Source of the DNA: Ovoidimarina sp963698645
GTDB taxonomy: Bacteria > Pseudomonadota > Alphaproteobacteria > Rhodobacterales > Rhodobacteraceae
DNA: 64,000 bases
Direction of reading: 5' to 3'
Assembly: GCA_963698645.1 (NCBI GenBank)
Contig: CAVORP010000003.1
Location: 372,001-436,000, forward strand
Of this stretch, positions 1 to 8,858 are shown one piece after another. The first letter of the stretch is position 1. Every line of letters begins with the position of its first letter. A program made the position numbers and the translations under genes. A model generated the notes under the pieces. The model ran no database searches and was not told where the DNA came from. It saw only the letters and a list, made by a program, of their open reading frames with translations.

Positions 1-702
1 AATGCCGGGGATATGAACATCGCGGGCGGGTAATGTCCCCCGACGGGCGACCCGTTCGACCTGAACGATAACGGTTCCACCCGCGTTCTTGACCGCCATC
101 GCCTGCGCGAGATTGTCGATGATCAGCGCCTCGCGTTCCATCGTCGTGTTGCCGGCCTCGTCCGCCGTTGTGCCGCGCAGAAGCGCAACCGTCAGACGCT
201 GGGACGGATAGAACAGATACTCTTCACCGTCGATCTCCATCAGCCTGACCTGGGCTTCGGTGCTGATGTCGTTGATCGCGCCGCCTCCCTGTCGCGGATC
301 GACAAAGGTCTCCAGCCCGACCTTTGACAGCATCCCCGGCTTTCCCGCGGCGATATCCCGATAGAGCTGGCTGATGCATCCCTGCGGCAGGTTCCATCCC
401 TTTATCTTGCCCGCGACCGCAAGCGCGGCCACTTTCGGGATAAGGCCCCAATGCCCGCCGATCACGGAGCGAAGCAGACCCTCATGGGCCAGGTGGTTCA
501 GCCCGCGTTCCTTTCCATCACCCTGACCTGCTGCAAATACCAGCGACAGGTTGTTCGGATGCCCGGTCTCCAGGAAACGCTTTTCGACCGCGACCAGCAA
601 CTCATCGGGAACGCCAATCCCGACAAAGCCAGACGTCGTCACGGTGTCGCCGTCATGGATCAGGGCTGCAGCGTCTGCGGCGGAGATGATCTTTCTTTGC
701 AT
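1..702 (-). CDS. acyl-CoA:acetate/propionate CoA-transferase (YdiF/Pct family), 3' end outside window
   Basis: The first 234 residues are present; the gene runs off the left edge. It would move CoA between short-chain acyl-CoAs and acetate, propionate or ketoacids in the cytoplasm. The translation starts MQRKIISAADAAALI and shows family I CoA-transferase features: a SGFVGIGVPDELL segment near residue 24, GHWGLIPK near 83, NLPQGCISQLYRD near 104, TFVDPRQGGG near 132 and DVHIPG at the visible end. The order and spacing match E. coli YdiF. The catalytic glutamate lies in the missing C-terminal half. The ATG at 700-702 is the first good start; no other gene shares its promoter side, since the next gene diverges at 942. 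Substrate is not readable from this part. Confidence 0.85.
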   Translation of the reverse strand, partial: MQRKIISAADAAALIHDGDTVTTSGFVGIGVPDELLVAVEKRFLETGHPNNLSLVFAAGQGDGKERGLNHLAHEGLLRSVIGGHWGLIPKVAALAVAGKIKGWNLPQGCISQLYRDIAAGKPGMLSKVGLETFVDPRQGGGAINDISTEAQVRLMEIDGEEYLFYPSQRLTVALLRGTTADEAGNTTMEREALIIDNLAQAMAVKNAGGTVIVQVERVARRGTLPARDVHIPGI

Positions 703-941
703 TCTCTCAGTCTAGAACGCCCATCGGAAACCGTCGACGGTCTTGAACCGAGATTTGACGGCATTGAAGCATGATGAAGAGTTGCGACAAGGATACAGAT
801 TGAGCGGGCGCAGGAATGTTTCAGACACCGCAGTCTCTGCCCTGATGCCCTATGCCGGGTCAGATTTGGTGGACCCTGGCTCCCCCCGGCACTATCAGAT
901 TCCAGACACAGAACGCATCTTGGTCCCGGAGGACGTTTCAA

Positions 942-1607
942 ATGCTTAGAAAGTTCAAGTTCCGGGGAGAGAGCGTCGAGGACGACATCGCTGAAAAATA
1001 TGGCTTCCGGGGCGATCTGCTCAGGATTTTCTCGGAGAATTCCGAGGCACAGGTTCACAAGTGGCACCACTACATTCCGATCTATGACCGGTATTTCTCG
1101 CAGTTTCGGGCGAGACCGATCCGATTTCTCGAGATCGGCGTTTCCAAGGGCGGATCGCTAAGGGTGTGGCGAAACTACTTCGGCGAAAATGCTACGATCT
1201 ACGGCATCGACAACGATCCGGCCTGCGCAAGTCACGATGGAAGATTCGGGCAAGTGCGAATTGGTTCCCAGGCGGACCCGGACTTTCTGCGGGAAGTCGT
1301 CCAAGAGATGGGCGGTATTGATATCGTTCTCGATGATGGCAGCCATATGATGAGCCATATCAGAACCAGCCTCGAGGCTCTCTTTCCGCTTCTCAGTGAA
1401 GGCGGCATCTACATGATGGAGGATCTGCATGCCGCCTATCTCCCGAAATACGAGGGCGGCATCACATCACGTATGAGTATCTTCAATACATTGCGGGAAA
1501 TCATTGATGACCTCCATCAGTGGTATCATGATTCCGGCGTGACGCATGAATTCGCCGACCGCCTTGTATCCGGTATCCACATCCACGATTTCGATTGCCG
1601 TACTTGA
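942..1607 (+). CDS. class I SAM-dependent methyltransferase (CmcI/cephalosporin-hydroxylase-like), frame broken at the 3' end
   Basis: Predicted to transfer methyl groups from S-adenosylmethionine, probably to a sugar or surface glycan given the glycosyltransferase next to it. The ATG at 942 follows a GGAGGA at about 928-933. The SAM-binding signature FLEIGVSKGGSL lies near residue 62, followed by YGIDNDP (acidic loop end) near 88 and IVLDDGSHMM near 125, as in CmcI-type enzymes. The frame ends at TGA 1605-1607 after IHIHDFD, but removing one T from the ATTTCG run near 1590 continues it as HDSIAVLEKG, the usual family C-terminus, and joins it to the next reading frame. I therefore think the true product is longer. 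The specific acceptor is unknown. Confidence 0.75.
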   Translation: MLRKFKFRGESVEDDIAEKYGFRGDLLRIFSENSEAQVHKWHHYIPIYDRYFSQFRARPIRFLEIGVSKGGSLRVWRNYFGENATIYGIDNDPACASHDGRFGQVRIGSQADPDFLREVVQEMGGIDIVLDDGSHMMSHIRTSLEALFPLLSEGGIYMMEDLHAAYLPKYEGGITSRMSIFNTLREIIDDLHQWYHDSGVTHEFADRLVSGIHIHDFDCRT

Positions 1608-2778
1608 AAAGGGCAGGGCCTTTCCGCCAGTGCATTCCAGACTGGGCGACGAAGTCGAGGCGAAGCCGGCGCCAAGCCGTAGATCCGAATTTCACCCTGG
1701 GAAATCGATCCGGAACGAACATGTGGTCGTCCCCGATGCCCACATCTTCTTTTCGAACCCACCTCGCTCATCGAGGAACCATGGATCTGTTTTTGATAAA
1801 AAATTCAGGAAGATAGACCTTTCAGACTATTCAGATGGCGACATGGTCTGGTCGCATGGCGGCAACGATGACCAACGCCGGGGTGCGTATGAGGTCCTGA
1901 ATGGAACCTTTGTCTATGGCGGTGATCTGTCCGGTCACTTCGGCCATCAGGTCCTGGAGAATACCGGACGCGCTTGGATTGCCGATCACCTCGACGCACC
2001 AATCGACGGAACGTTGTTCTTTCCCCGAAAGACGTCGCTGTCTTCTGCTGCAACGAGCCGCGCGTTAAAGGTGCTTGAAGCGATCGGCGTCACGAATCCG
2101 ATCTGCATCGACAAACCGACACAGGTCGGCAGACTGGTTGTTGCGCGGCAGGGCTGGGGCATGGGGTCGATGATGGCCGGATCGCCCGAGATGCGCGAGT
2201 TTCTGAGGGTCAGACATGCGGCAGCCCCGCTTCGTGGAACGGGACGCAGATTGTATCTGACACGCCGACGCCAGCCAACGCGCCGTGGTCACATCATTGC
2301 CGAGGACATGTTCGAAGAACTGTTCGAACGCGAAGGGTTCGAGATTATCGAACCGGAGGGACTTCACCTTCCGGATCAGCTCGCGCTGTATCGCGAGGCA
2401 AGTTGCATCGTCGGTGTGGAAGGGTCCCTTTTTCACGTGGCCGCGATGGCCGCCCCGGCCGATTGCGTGGTCGCGATCATGAAACGGCGAACCTCCGAGG
2501 TTTTCGACCAGATTTGCAACAGCGTCGGCGCCTTTCTGGGGCGGGACGTGCTGAAGATCGACCTGGTTCGTTCCGGCTGGATTGCAGAGTGGGGAAGGAA
2601 CCGTGTGGAATTTCTCGAGGTGTCGATGGCCGAGGTTTGGCAGCAGCTGAACGATGCTGGAATAGCCCTTGGAACGCCACGCTGGACAGAGCTGTCGAAG
2701 GATCAGCTTCAGCAACATCTTGATCGGCTTTGCACAGGCCTGAATATCCGGGAATTGCGTCGGTTGCCGGATTTCTGA
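1546..2778 (+). CDS. glycosyltransferase family 61 (DUF563) protein, probably the C-terminal part of a methyltransferase-GT61 polypeptide
   Basis: The bulk of this frame (from about 1790) resembles GT61/DUF563 glycosyltransferases, which act in capsule, LPS or exopolysaccharide synthesis. Visible features are NGTFVYGGDLSGHFGHQVLE, a TRRRQPTRRG basic segment, and EGFEIIEPEGL-LPDQLALYREASCIVGVEGSLFH, the typical C-terminal nucleotide-sugar region (E, then GS.H). The first 70 or so residues are the displaced C-terminus of the upstream methyltransferase, so the annotated ATG at 1546 is an artefact of the frame and has no ribosome binding site. A one-base correction near 1590 would give a single protein of about 612 residues (942-2778). 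Whether that fusion is natural, or a stop was also lost, cannot be decided here. Confidence 0.7.
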   Translation: MNSPTALYPVSTSTISIAVLEKGRAFPPVHSRLGDEVEAKPAPSRRSEFHPGKSIRNEHVVVPDAHIFFSNPPRSSRNHGSVFDKKFRKIDLSDYSDGDMVWSHGGNDDQRRGAYEVLNGTFVYGGDLSGHFGHQVLENTGRAWIADHLDAPIDGTLFFPRKTSLSSAATSRALKVLEAIGVTNPICIDKPTQVGRLVVARQGWGMGSMMAGSPEMREFLRVRHAAAPLRGTGRRLYLTRRRQPTRRGHIIAEDMFEELFEREGFEIIEPEGLHLPDQLALYREASCIVGVEGSLFHVAAMAAPADCVVAIMKRRTSEVFDQICNSVGAFLGRDVLKIDLVRSGWIAEWGRNRVEFLEVSMAEVWQQLNDAGIALGTPRWTELSKDQLQQHLDRLCTGLNIRELRRLPDF

Positions 2779-2801
2779 GTTTCGTCGAGCGCTCGTCCTG
2801 T

Positions 2802-3548
2802 CTAGGGCGACACGAATTCCGGATTGACGACCTCGTTGTCAGACAGGCAAACCTCGGCGTAAGTGGCTTTCGATCGCCGAAGAAACTCGGCAGCGGGCGT
2901 ATACTCGAAAGACGCATAGAACTCTTCGACCACGCGCCCAGAGAAATCAATATCGGCAAATTCCGCAACTATCTCGTCATAGTTATCGGAAAGAACGGTG
3001 TTTGAGCGAGCAACGTTCGACACGATAACCAGGCCGGTTGGACGACATCCTATGACTTCCAACTTCAGGTCCGGTCGGTATTTCTGCAGGATTGGAATGA
3101 TCTTCCAGACATCGCCTGTCCAGTTCATGCCTCCGATATCGGCATGATCCCGAGTCGTCATTTCGGTCGAGTAGGGACAGCAATCATGCAGCGCGATTGC
3201 GCCTCCCGGCGCGGTATTCCTTTCGGTATTGATGAAATCTCTCAAGAGAAATTCAAAGAGATGCATTCCATCCAGAAAACTGAAAGAGATTGAAATCTCA
3301 TTGCGTTCCAGAAACCGCGACTCAAAGAACGCGTCGCTCGTCATCTGAAAGAAATACGCCATTCGCTTTGTTCCGATAACGTCCCGGTCGATCCTGAAAT
3401 AGGGATCAATCGCGATAGCATTCCCCCGAACAGGTGCGACTGATTTCCCCGTGCGGCTCCCGATTTCAAGATACCAATCAAATGCATTTCTCTTGTGCAG
3501 ATTTCGCAAGAACTGGTGGTATCTGATGTCTTGCGCAGGTCTGAACAT
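2802..3548 (-). CDS. class I SAM-dependent methyltransferase, glycan-type
   Basis: A 248-residue protein convergent with the GT61 gene (23-bp gap). The SAM motif is WYLEIGSRTGKSV near residue 25, followed by AIAIDPYF, then SFLDGMHLFEFLLRDF near 93 (the equivalent of the 'DG.H.yE' metal/substrate motif of Methyltransf_24 enzymes), and GGAIALHDCCPY near 120. It is expected to methylate a sugar or related small molecule as part of the same surface-glycan set. The start at 3548 (MFRPAQDIRYH) fits the family. A second frame begins at 3718 (MARPGTSDRI) and could represent an N-terminal extension split off by another one-base shift near 3560; this is uncertain. GC content is lower than in the neighbouring housekeeping genes. 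Confidence 0.7.
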   Translation of the reverse strand: MFRPAQDIRYHQFLRNLHKRNAFDWYLEIGSRTGKSVAPVRGNAIAIDPYFRIDRDVIGTKRMAYFFQMTSDAFFESRFLERNEISISFSFLDGMHLFEFLLRDFINTERNTAPGGAIALHDCCPYSTEMTTRDHADIGGMNWTGDVWKIIPILQKYRPDLKLEVIGCRPTGLVIVSNVARSNTVLSDNYDEIVAEFADIDFSGRVVEEFYASFEYTPAAEFLRRSKATYAEVCLSDNEVVNPEFVSP

Positions 3549-3941
3549 ATGGCATTGCTCCCGGTCTTCGGCGCTCGATCGACATCGAACTTCGCTGCGC
3601 AGTGCAGATTGGCAAAGATCACCTTGTTTGCAAGTACAATCCAGACCTCTGGGGTGAGGTCGCACGTGCGTTGGAGATTGAGCCTTGGAATGCGATCTGA
3701 TGTGCCGGGACGGGCCATGATGAACGCACCGCTGCGGGTCTGCACGTGGGCATGTAGCGAACGGAACTGCACCGTATCTGCAGGTGCAGCTCAGCGCCTG
3801 AACAGAGCGACAAGCCCGCCCTTCGACGCAAGGGCGAAACAGAGCACATTGCCATGCTGAAAGACTGATCAAGATGAACCAGCACCCACGCACCAGACAC
3901 CGCAGGGCGAGGTCATGGGTGATCTATCTGGGACACATACT

Positions 3942-3965
3942 GAAAATTCAGCCATCAGGTGGCTG
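3942..3965 (-). terminator. intrinsic terminator of tRNA-Gly
   Basis: Directly downstream of the tRNA on the minus strand lies CAGCCA-cctga-TGGCTG followed by AATTTTC. The six-base-pair stem with a short loop and U-rich tail is a typical tRNA terminator. Confidence 0.6.
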
Positions 3966-3971
3966 TTTAAT

Positions 3972-4046
3972 TGGAGCGGGCGATGAGATTCGAACTCACG
4001 ACCCTAACCTTGGCAAGGTTATGCTCTACCCCTGAGCTACGCCCGC
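3972..4046 (-). tRNA. tRNA-Gly (anticodon GCC)
   Basis: The minus strand reads GCGGGCG as the acceptor 5' strand, GTAGCTCAGGGGTAGAGC in the D arm, CTTGCCAAG in the anticodon arm with anticodon GCC, GTTCGAATC in the T arm, CGCCCGC closing the acceptor, then T and an encoded CCA. All four arms pair. It sits between a lower-GC glycan gene set and conserved core genes. Confidence 0.97.
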
Positions 4047-4128
4047 ATCCATTGGGTGAGAGGTCATTTATTGAACCGTGGCGCAGGCTGCAAGGGGGAA
4101 AATCACTCTCCGTGCGCATTCCTGCAAC

Positions 4129-4956
4129 TTAGCCCGATGCCGGGTCGCGCATGACCGGGGTATCCCGGTCCGTCACATCCTCGCTGTGAACGATCACCCC
4201 ACCACGTCCGAGGAGAACCACGCCATACGCGCCGACTTCGTCGATCGACAGGCTGGAATCGCGATCCTCGAGGTCAAGCGGGGCCTGATGGCAGGGGCTT
4301 TTCAGCATGCTCCACGGTACGCCGCCGCTGCTGCCCGAGATCGTCCGATGGACGTGCCCGCACAACAGATGCGCCCTGCCCGTGGCCCGCAACCGGTCCA
4401 GAAGCACCGCCCCATCCGCCAGCGGGATTGCGTCCATCCCCGGAAGGCCCACGGCAAAGGGCGGATGATGGGCACAGACCAGAAGCCGCGACGCGCCCGC
4501 CGTCTCGATCTGGCGATCGAGCCACGCAAGTCGCTGGTCGCAAAGCCGCCCCGCATGATGACCAGCGGGGTAGGGTGGCCCGTCCAGCGTGTCCAGCGTC
4601 AGAACCCGCCACCCGTCCAGGTCAAAGGCGTTTTGCACGAATTCCCCGGGGCTTTCGGGGGCATCGGTGAATACGCCGCGAAAGGCGTCGCGCCGGTCGT
4701 GGTTTCCCAGCATCGGGATCACCGGCATCGGGGTCGCACGCAGCATGTCCCGCAGCGCCGCATAGGCCTCGGGATGACCATGGTGGGCAAGATCCCCCAT
4801 CAGGATCAGCGCCTCCGCGTCGCCATGCCGGGCCAATGCGTGGTCCAGCACCGCCTTTGCCCGCGCGAGAGGGTCAAGCCCGATGATCTTCTGTCCGCCC
4901 GCGGTCAGGTGGATATCCGTCATCACCAGAAGCTTGTGGTCCCAGACGCGGCTCAT
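4129..4956 (-). CDS. calcineurin-like metallophosphoesterase (CpdA/3',5'-cyclic-nucleotide phosphodiesterase type)
   Basis: A cytosolic phosphoesterase of 275 residues. It has the full dimetal motif set: DIH near residue 14, GDLAHHG near 54, GNHD near 85, a CAHHPP segment near 162 and GHVHR near 200. These are the metal ligands of the class III cyclic-AMP phosphodiesterase/GpdQ group, so cleavage of cAMP or a phosphodiester such as a glycerophosphodiester is likely. The order and length (about 270) match CpdA-like proteins. It is transcribed in line with the MAPEG and pyruvate carboxylase genes, with only 4 bp to the MAPEG stop codon, so it probably is the last gene of that operon. The exact substrate is not deducible. 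Confidence 0.85.
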   Translation of the reverse strand: MSRVWDHKLLVMTDIHLTAGGQKIIGLDPLARAKAVLDHALARHGDAEALILMGDLAHHGHPEAYAALRDMLRATPMPVIPMLGNHDRRDAFRGVFTDAPESPGEFVQNAFDLDGWRVLTLDTLDGPPYPAGHHAGRLCDQRLAWLDRQIETAGASRLLVCAHHPPFAVGLPGMDAIPLADGAVLLDRLRATGRAHLLCGHVHRTISGSSGGVPWSMLKSPCHQAPLDLEDRDSSLSIDEVGAYGVVLLGRGGVIVHSEDVTDRDTPVMRDPASG

Positions 4957-4960
4957 CGAC

Positions 4961-5344
4961 TCAGATCAGCGCATGGGCAAGTAGGCCAAGGGCGGTCAGC
5001 GCGATCATCACCAATGTGAGGCCCATCCCGGCGACGCGCAGACCCATCACCGGCGGGCTGGCGGAAAACCCGTAGCCATGCATGACCCGCCCCGCCAGCA
5101 AGGCAAGCCCCAACACGTGCAGCGCCAGCGCCGGCGCACCGTTCAGTTCGGCAATCGCCAGAAGGATCAGGCCGATCGGTGCGTATTCGGCACAATTCGC
5201 CTGCGCCCGCATCCGTTTCAGAAGACTTCTGTCGCCCTCGTCGCCCAACCCCTTCCGGTGGAGGCGGCGATACCGGATCACGCGCAGGCTCAGGGCGATG
5301 AAGACAAGCGCGACCAGGCTCGCATAGATCGACGTGACGGGCAT
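4961..5344 (-). CDS. MAPEG family membrane protein
   Basis: A 127-residue integral membrane protein with four hydrophobic helices (roughly residues 5-23, 52-70, 74-92 and 103-125). It carries the MAPEG signature region RAQANCAEYAPIGLI near residue 46, in which the RxxxN..E core forms the glutathione-binding part in eukaryotic relatives. Bacterial members of this kind (YecN-like) are unassigned functionally; glutathione-dependent detoxification is a family-based guess. Its ATG overlaps the stop codon of pyc by one base (TAATG), which argues for translational coupling. Confidence 0.85.
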   Translation of the reverse strand: MPVTSIYASLVALVFIALSLRVIRYRRLHRKGLGDEGDRSLLKRMRAQANCAEYAPIGLILLAIAELNGAPALALHVLGLALLAGRVMHGYGFSASPPVMGLRVAGMGLTLVMIALTALGLLAHALI

Positions 5345-8300
5345 TACGTCTCGAACTCGATCAGAAGATCCTTCGCGTCGATCTGCGATCCGGCCTGTAC
5401 ATGCACCGCCTTCACGACGCCGTCCCGTTCGGCATGAAGGCCGGTTTCCATCTTCATCGCCTCGATCGTCAGCAACAGGTCGCCCTCCTTCACCGCCTTG
5501 CCCGCCACCGCGGCAACCGTCGCCACGACGCCCGGCATCGGCGCGCCAAGATGGGCGGGGTTTGCCGGATCGGCCTTGGGCCGCGCTGCGGCAACGCCGG
5601 TGGCGCGGCGGTCGCGGATCCGGATCACCCGGGGCTGGCCGTTGAGCTCAAAGAACACCTTGGCCTCGCCCTCGGCATTGGTGTCCGACACCGCCTGACA
5701 TCGGATTTCCAATGTGACGCCGGGGTCGATCTCGGCCGATATCTCTTCGCCCGGTTTCATCCCGTAAAAGAAAGTCTTGGTCGACAGGGTCCGCACCGGG
5801 CCATAGATCCGGTGACGCCCCATGTAATCCAGATAGACCTTGGGATACATCAGGTACCCGTTAAGGTCCTCGTCATCCACCTTGAACCCCTCAAGCTCGG
5901 CTGACAAATCGGCGCGGGTCTTCTCAAGGTCCACCGGGGGGAGCGATTTGCCCGGACGCTCGGTCAGGGGCTTCTCGCCCTTCAGGATTTTCTTCTGAAT
6001 GGCCTTGGGCCATCCGCCCGGGGGCTGGCCCAGATAGCCCCGCATCATGTCGATCACGCTTTCGGGGAAGGACACATCCTTCTCGGGATCCTCCACATCG
6101 GCCCGCGTCAGGCCCTGGCTCACCATCATCAGCGCCATGTCGCCCACCACTTTCGACGACGGCGTCACCTTCACGATATCGCCAAACATCGCGTTCACAT
6201 CCGAATAGGCCTGCGCCACCTCGTGCCAGCGCTCCTCAAGCCCCAGTGACCGCGCCTGTGCCTTGAGGTTGGTGAACTGCCCGCCCGGCATCTCGTGCAG
6301 GTAGACCTCCGAGGCCGGCGCCTGAAGCCCGCTTTCGAACGCCGCGTAATGCGCCCGCACGGCCTCCCAGTAATTCGACAATTCGCGCACCCGCGCGATA
6401 TCAAGCCCCGTTGCCCGCTCGGTCTGGTCCATCATCGCGACGACCGTTCCCATGGTGGCCTGGCTCGTATTGCCCGACAGCGCGTCCATCGCACAGTCCA
6501 CCGCATCCACGCCCGCCTCCGATGCCGCAAGGATCGTGGCACAGGCCACGCCCGCCGTATCATGGGTATGGAAATGGATCGGTATCCCGATCTCCTCCTT
6601 CAGCGCCTTGAACAGCACCGAGGCCGCGCGCGGTTTCAGTACGCCCGCCATATCCTTGATGCACAGGATATGGCTGCCGGCCTGTTCCAACTCCCGCGCC
6701 ATCCCGACATAGTATTTCAGGTCATACTTGGCCCGGTCCGGGTCCAGAAGATCGCCGGTATAACAGATCGACGCCTCAAGCACCTTCCCGCTTTCCAGCA
6801 CCGCATCCATCGCCACGCGCATCTGTTCGGTCCAGTTCAGCGCGTCGAAGATACGAAAAATATCGACGCCGGATTCGGCGGCCTGCTTGACGAAGAAGGC
6901 TACAACATTGTCGGGATAGCGGCTGTATCCCACGCCATTGGACGACCGGAACAGCATCTGGGTCAGCACGTTGGGCATGGCGGCCCGCAGATCGCGCAAC
7001 CGCTGCCACGGACATTCCTGCAGGAACCGATAGGCCACGTCGAACGTGGCCCCGCCCCAGCACTCGACGCTGAACAGTTCCGGCAGGTTTGCTGCATAGG
7101 CGGGGGCGGCCCGGATCATGTCGATCGACCGCATCCGCGTCGCTAGAAGCGACTGGTGGCCGTCGCGCATGGTAGTGTCGGTGATCAACAGGCGCTTCTG
7201 GTCGCTCATCCATTTCGCAAGGCCCGCCGCCCCCTCGCGTTCAAGGATCTGGCGTGTACCTTCGGACGGCGTCTCCACCGCAAGCGTGGGCGCGCGCGGT
7301 TCGCGCACATCCGCCGGAGGGCGCGGGCGCCCCTCGGTCTCGGGATGCCCGTTCACCGTGATATCCGCGATATAGGTCAGGATCTTCGTCGCCCGGTCGC
7401 GCCGCTTGCGGAACTGGAACAGTTCCGGCGTCTGGTCGATGAACTTGGTGTGGTACTCGTTGTTCAGGAAGGTCGGGTGCTTCAGCAGGTTCTCGACAAA
7501 GGCGATATTGGTGCTGACACCGCGAATACGGAACTCCCGCAACGCCCGGTCCATCCGCGCGATCGCGGCCTCGGGCGTGGGCGCCCACGCCGTGACCTTT
7601 TCCAGCAGGCTGTCGTAATAGCGGGTGATGACCGCGCCCGAATAGGCCGTGCCACCATCCAGCCGGATGCCCATGCCCGTGGCGCCGCGATAGGCGGTGA
7701 TCCGGCCATAGTCGGGGATGAAGTTGTTCTGCGGGTCCTCGGTCGTGATCCGGCACTGGATCGCATGGCCGTCAAGCTGCACGTCATACTGGCTGGCGGT
7801 ACCGGTGGCCTCGACGAGGCTCTTGCCCTCGGCGATCAGGATCTGCGCGCGGACGATGTCGATGCCCGTAACCTCTTCGGTCACCGTATGTTCGACCTGG
7901 ATACGGGGGTTCACCTCGATGAAGTAGAACTCACCGGTCTCCATATCCATCAGGAATTCAATGGTCCCCGCGCATTCGTAATCCACCGCCTCGGCGATCT
8001 TCTTGCCAAGTCCACAGATCTTTTCGCGTTGGGCACTGGACAGATAGGGGGCGGGGGCGCGTTCCACGACCTTCTGGTTGCGCCGCTGCACCGAACAGTC
8101 CCGCTCCCAGAGGTGATAGATATTGCCCTGCTTGTCGCCAAGGATCTGCACCTCCACATGGCGCGCGCGCAGGATCATCTTCTCCAGATAGCCCTCGCCG
8201 TTGCCAAAGGCCGCTTCCGCCTCGCGCCGCCCCTCGCGCACCTTGTCGGCCAGATCGTCCGGCCCGTCGATCGGCCGCATGCCCCGGCCGCCGCCGCCCC

Positions 8301-8790
8301 AGGACGCTTTGAGCATCAGCGGATAGCCGATCTCGGCGGCCTCCCGCGCGATCTGGTCCATGTCGTCGCCCAGAACCTCGGTCGCCGGGATCACCGGCAC
8401 ACCGGCCTTGATCGCCACCTTCCGCGCGCTGGCCTTGTCGCCCAGAGCCCGCATCGTCTCGGCGCGCGGCCCGATGAAGGCAATGCCCGCCGCCTCGCAG
8501 GCATCCACGAAAGCGGGGTTCTCCGACAAGAGCCCATAACCCGGATGGATCGCATCCGCGCCGCACATCTTCGCCACCCGGATGATCTCTTCGATCGACA
8601 GATAGGCCGCCACGGGCCCAAGCCCCTCGCCAATCTTATAGGCCTCGTCCGCCTTGAACCGGTGCAGGCACAGCTTGTCCTCTTCCGCATAGACCGCGAC
8701 GGTCCGCTTTCCCAATTCGTTGGCCGCGCGCATCACGCGGATCGCGATCTCTCCGCGATTGGCAATCAGGATCTTCTTGAATTCGGTCAT
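5344..8790 (-). CDS. pyc: pyruvate carboxylase
   Basis: A full-length, single-chain anaplerotic enzyme (1148 residues) converting pyruvate, bicarbonate and ATP to oxaloacetate. Domain order is as expected. Biotin carboxylase comes first (residues 1-460), with KILIANRGEIAIRVMRA at the N-terminus, ATP-grasp glycine loop KASWGGGGRGMR near 160 and the VEHTVTEEVTGID segment near 305. The carboxyltransferase TIM barrel (about 535-830) follows with TTMRDGHQSLLATRMR and HFHTHDTAG. The allosteric/linker region is next, and the biotinyl domain is at the C-terminus with EAMKME, whose lysine is the biotin site. The gene is unbroken. Its presence is normal for marine Rhodobacteraceae, which rely on pyruvate carboxylase for C4 replenishment. 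Confidence 0.97.
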   Translation of the reverse strand: MTEFKKILIANRGEIAIRVMRAANELGKRTVAVYAEEDKLCLHRFKADEAYKIGEGLGPVAAYLSIEEIIRVAKMCGADAIHPGYGLLSENPAFVDACEAAGIAFIGPRAETMRALGDKASARKVAIKAGVPVIPATEVLGDDMDQIAREAAEIGYPLMLKASWGGGGRGMRPIDGPDDLADKVREGRREAEAAFGNGEGYLEKMILRARHVEVQILGDKQGNIYHLWERDCSVQRRNQKVVERAPAPYLSSAQREKICGLGKKIAEAVDYECAGTIEFLMDMETGEFYFIEVNPRIQVEHTVTEEVTGIDIVRAQILIAEGKSLVEATGTASQYDVQLDGHAIQCRITTEDPQNNFIPDYGRITAYRGATGMGIRLDGGTAYSGAVITRYYDSLLEKVTAWAPTPEAAIARMDRALREFRIRGVSTNIAFVENLLKHPTFLNNEYHTKFIDQTPELFQFRKRRDRATKILTYIADITVNGHPETEGRPRPPADVREPRAPTLAVETPSEGTRQILEREGAAGLAKWMSDQKRLLITDTTMRDGHQSLLATRMRSIDMIRAAPAYAANLPELFSVECWGGATFDVAYRFLQECPWQRLRDLRAAMPNVLTQMLFRSSNGVGYSRYPDNVVAFFVKQAAESGVDIFRIFDALNWTEQMRVAMDAVLESGKVLEASICYTGDLLDPDRAKYDLKYYVGMARELEQAGSHILCIKDMAGVLKPRAASVLFKALKEEIGIPIHFHTHDTAGVACATILAASEAGVDAVDCAMDALSGNTSQATMGTVVAMMDQTERATGLDIARVRELSNYWEAVRAHYAAFESGLQAPASEVYLHEMPGGQFTNLKAQARSLGLEERWHEVAQAYSDVNAMFGDIVKVTPSSKVVGDMALMMVSQGLTRADVEDPEKDVSFPESVIDMMRGYLGQPPGGWPKAIQKKILKGEKPLTERPGKSLPPVDLEKTRADLSAELEGFKVDDEDLNGYLMYPKVYLDYMGRHRIYGPVRTLSTKTFFYGMKPGEEISAEIDPGVTLEIRCQAVSDTNAEGEAKVFFELNGQPRVIRIRDRRATGVAAARPKADPANPAHLGAPMPGVVATVAAVAGKAVKEGDLLLTIEAMKMETGLHAERDGVVKAVHVQAGSQIDAKDLLIEFET

Positions 8791-8858
8791 CGGACGGCTC
8801 GCCTTCTTTGCAGGTGCAGAAAAAGTCTAGGACGCTGCCGGTGCAAGGTAAACCGCTT

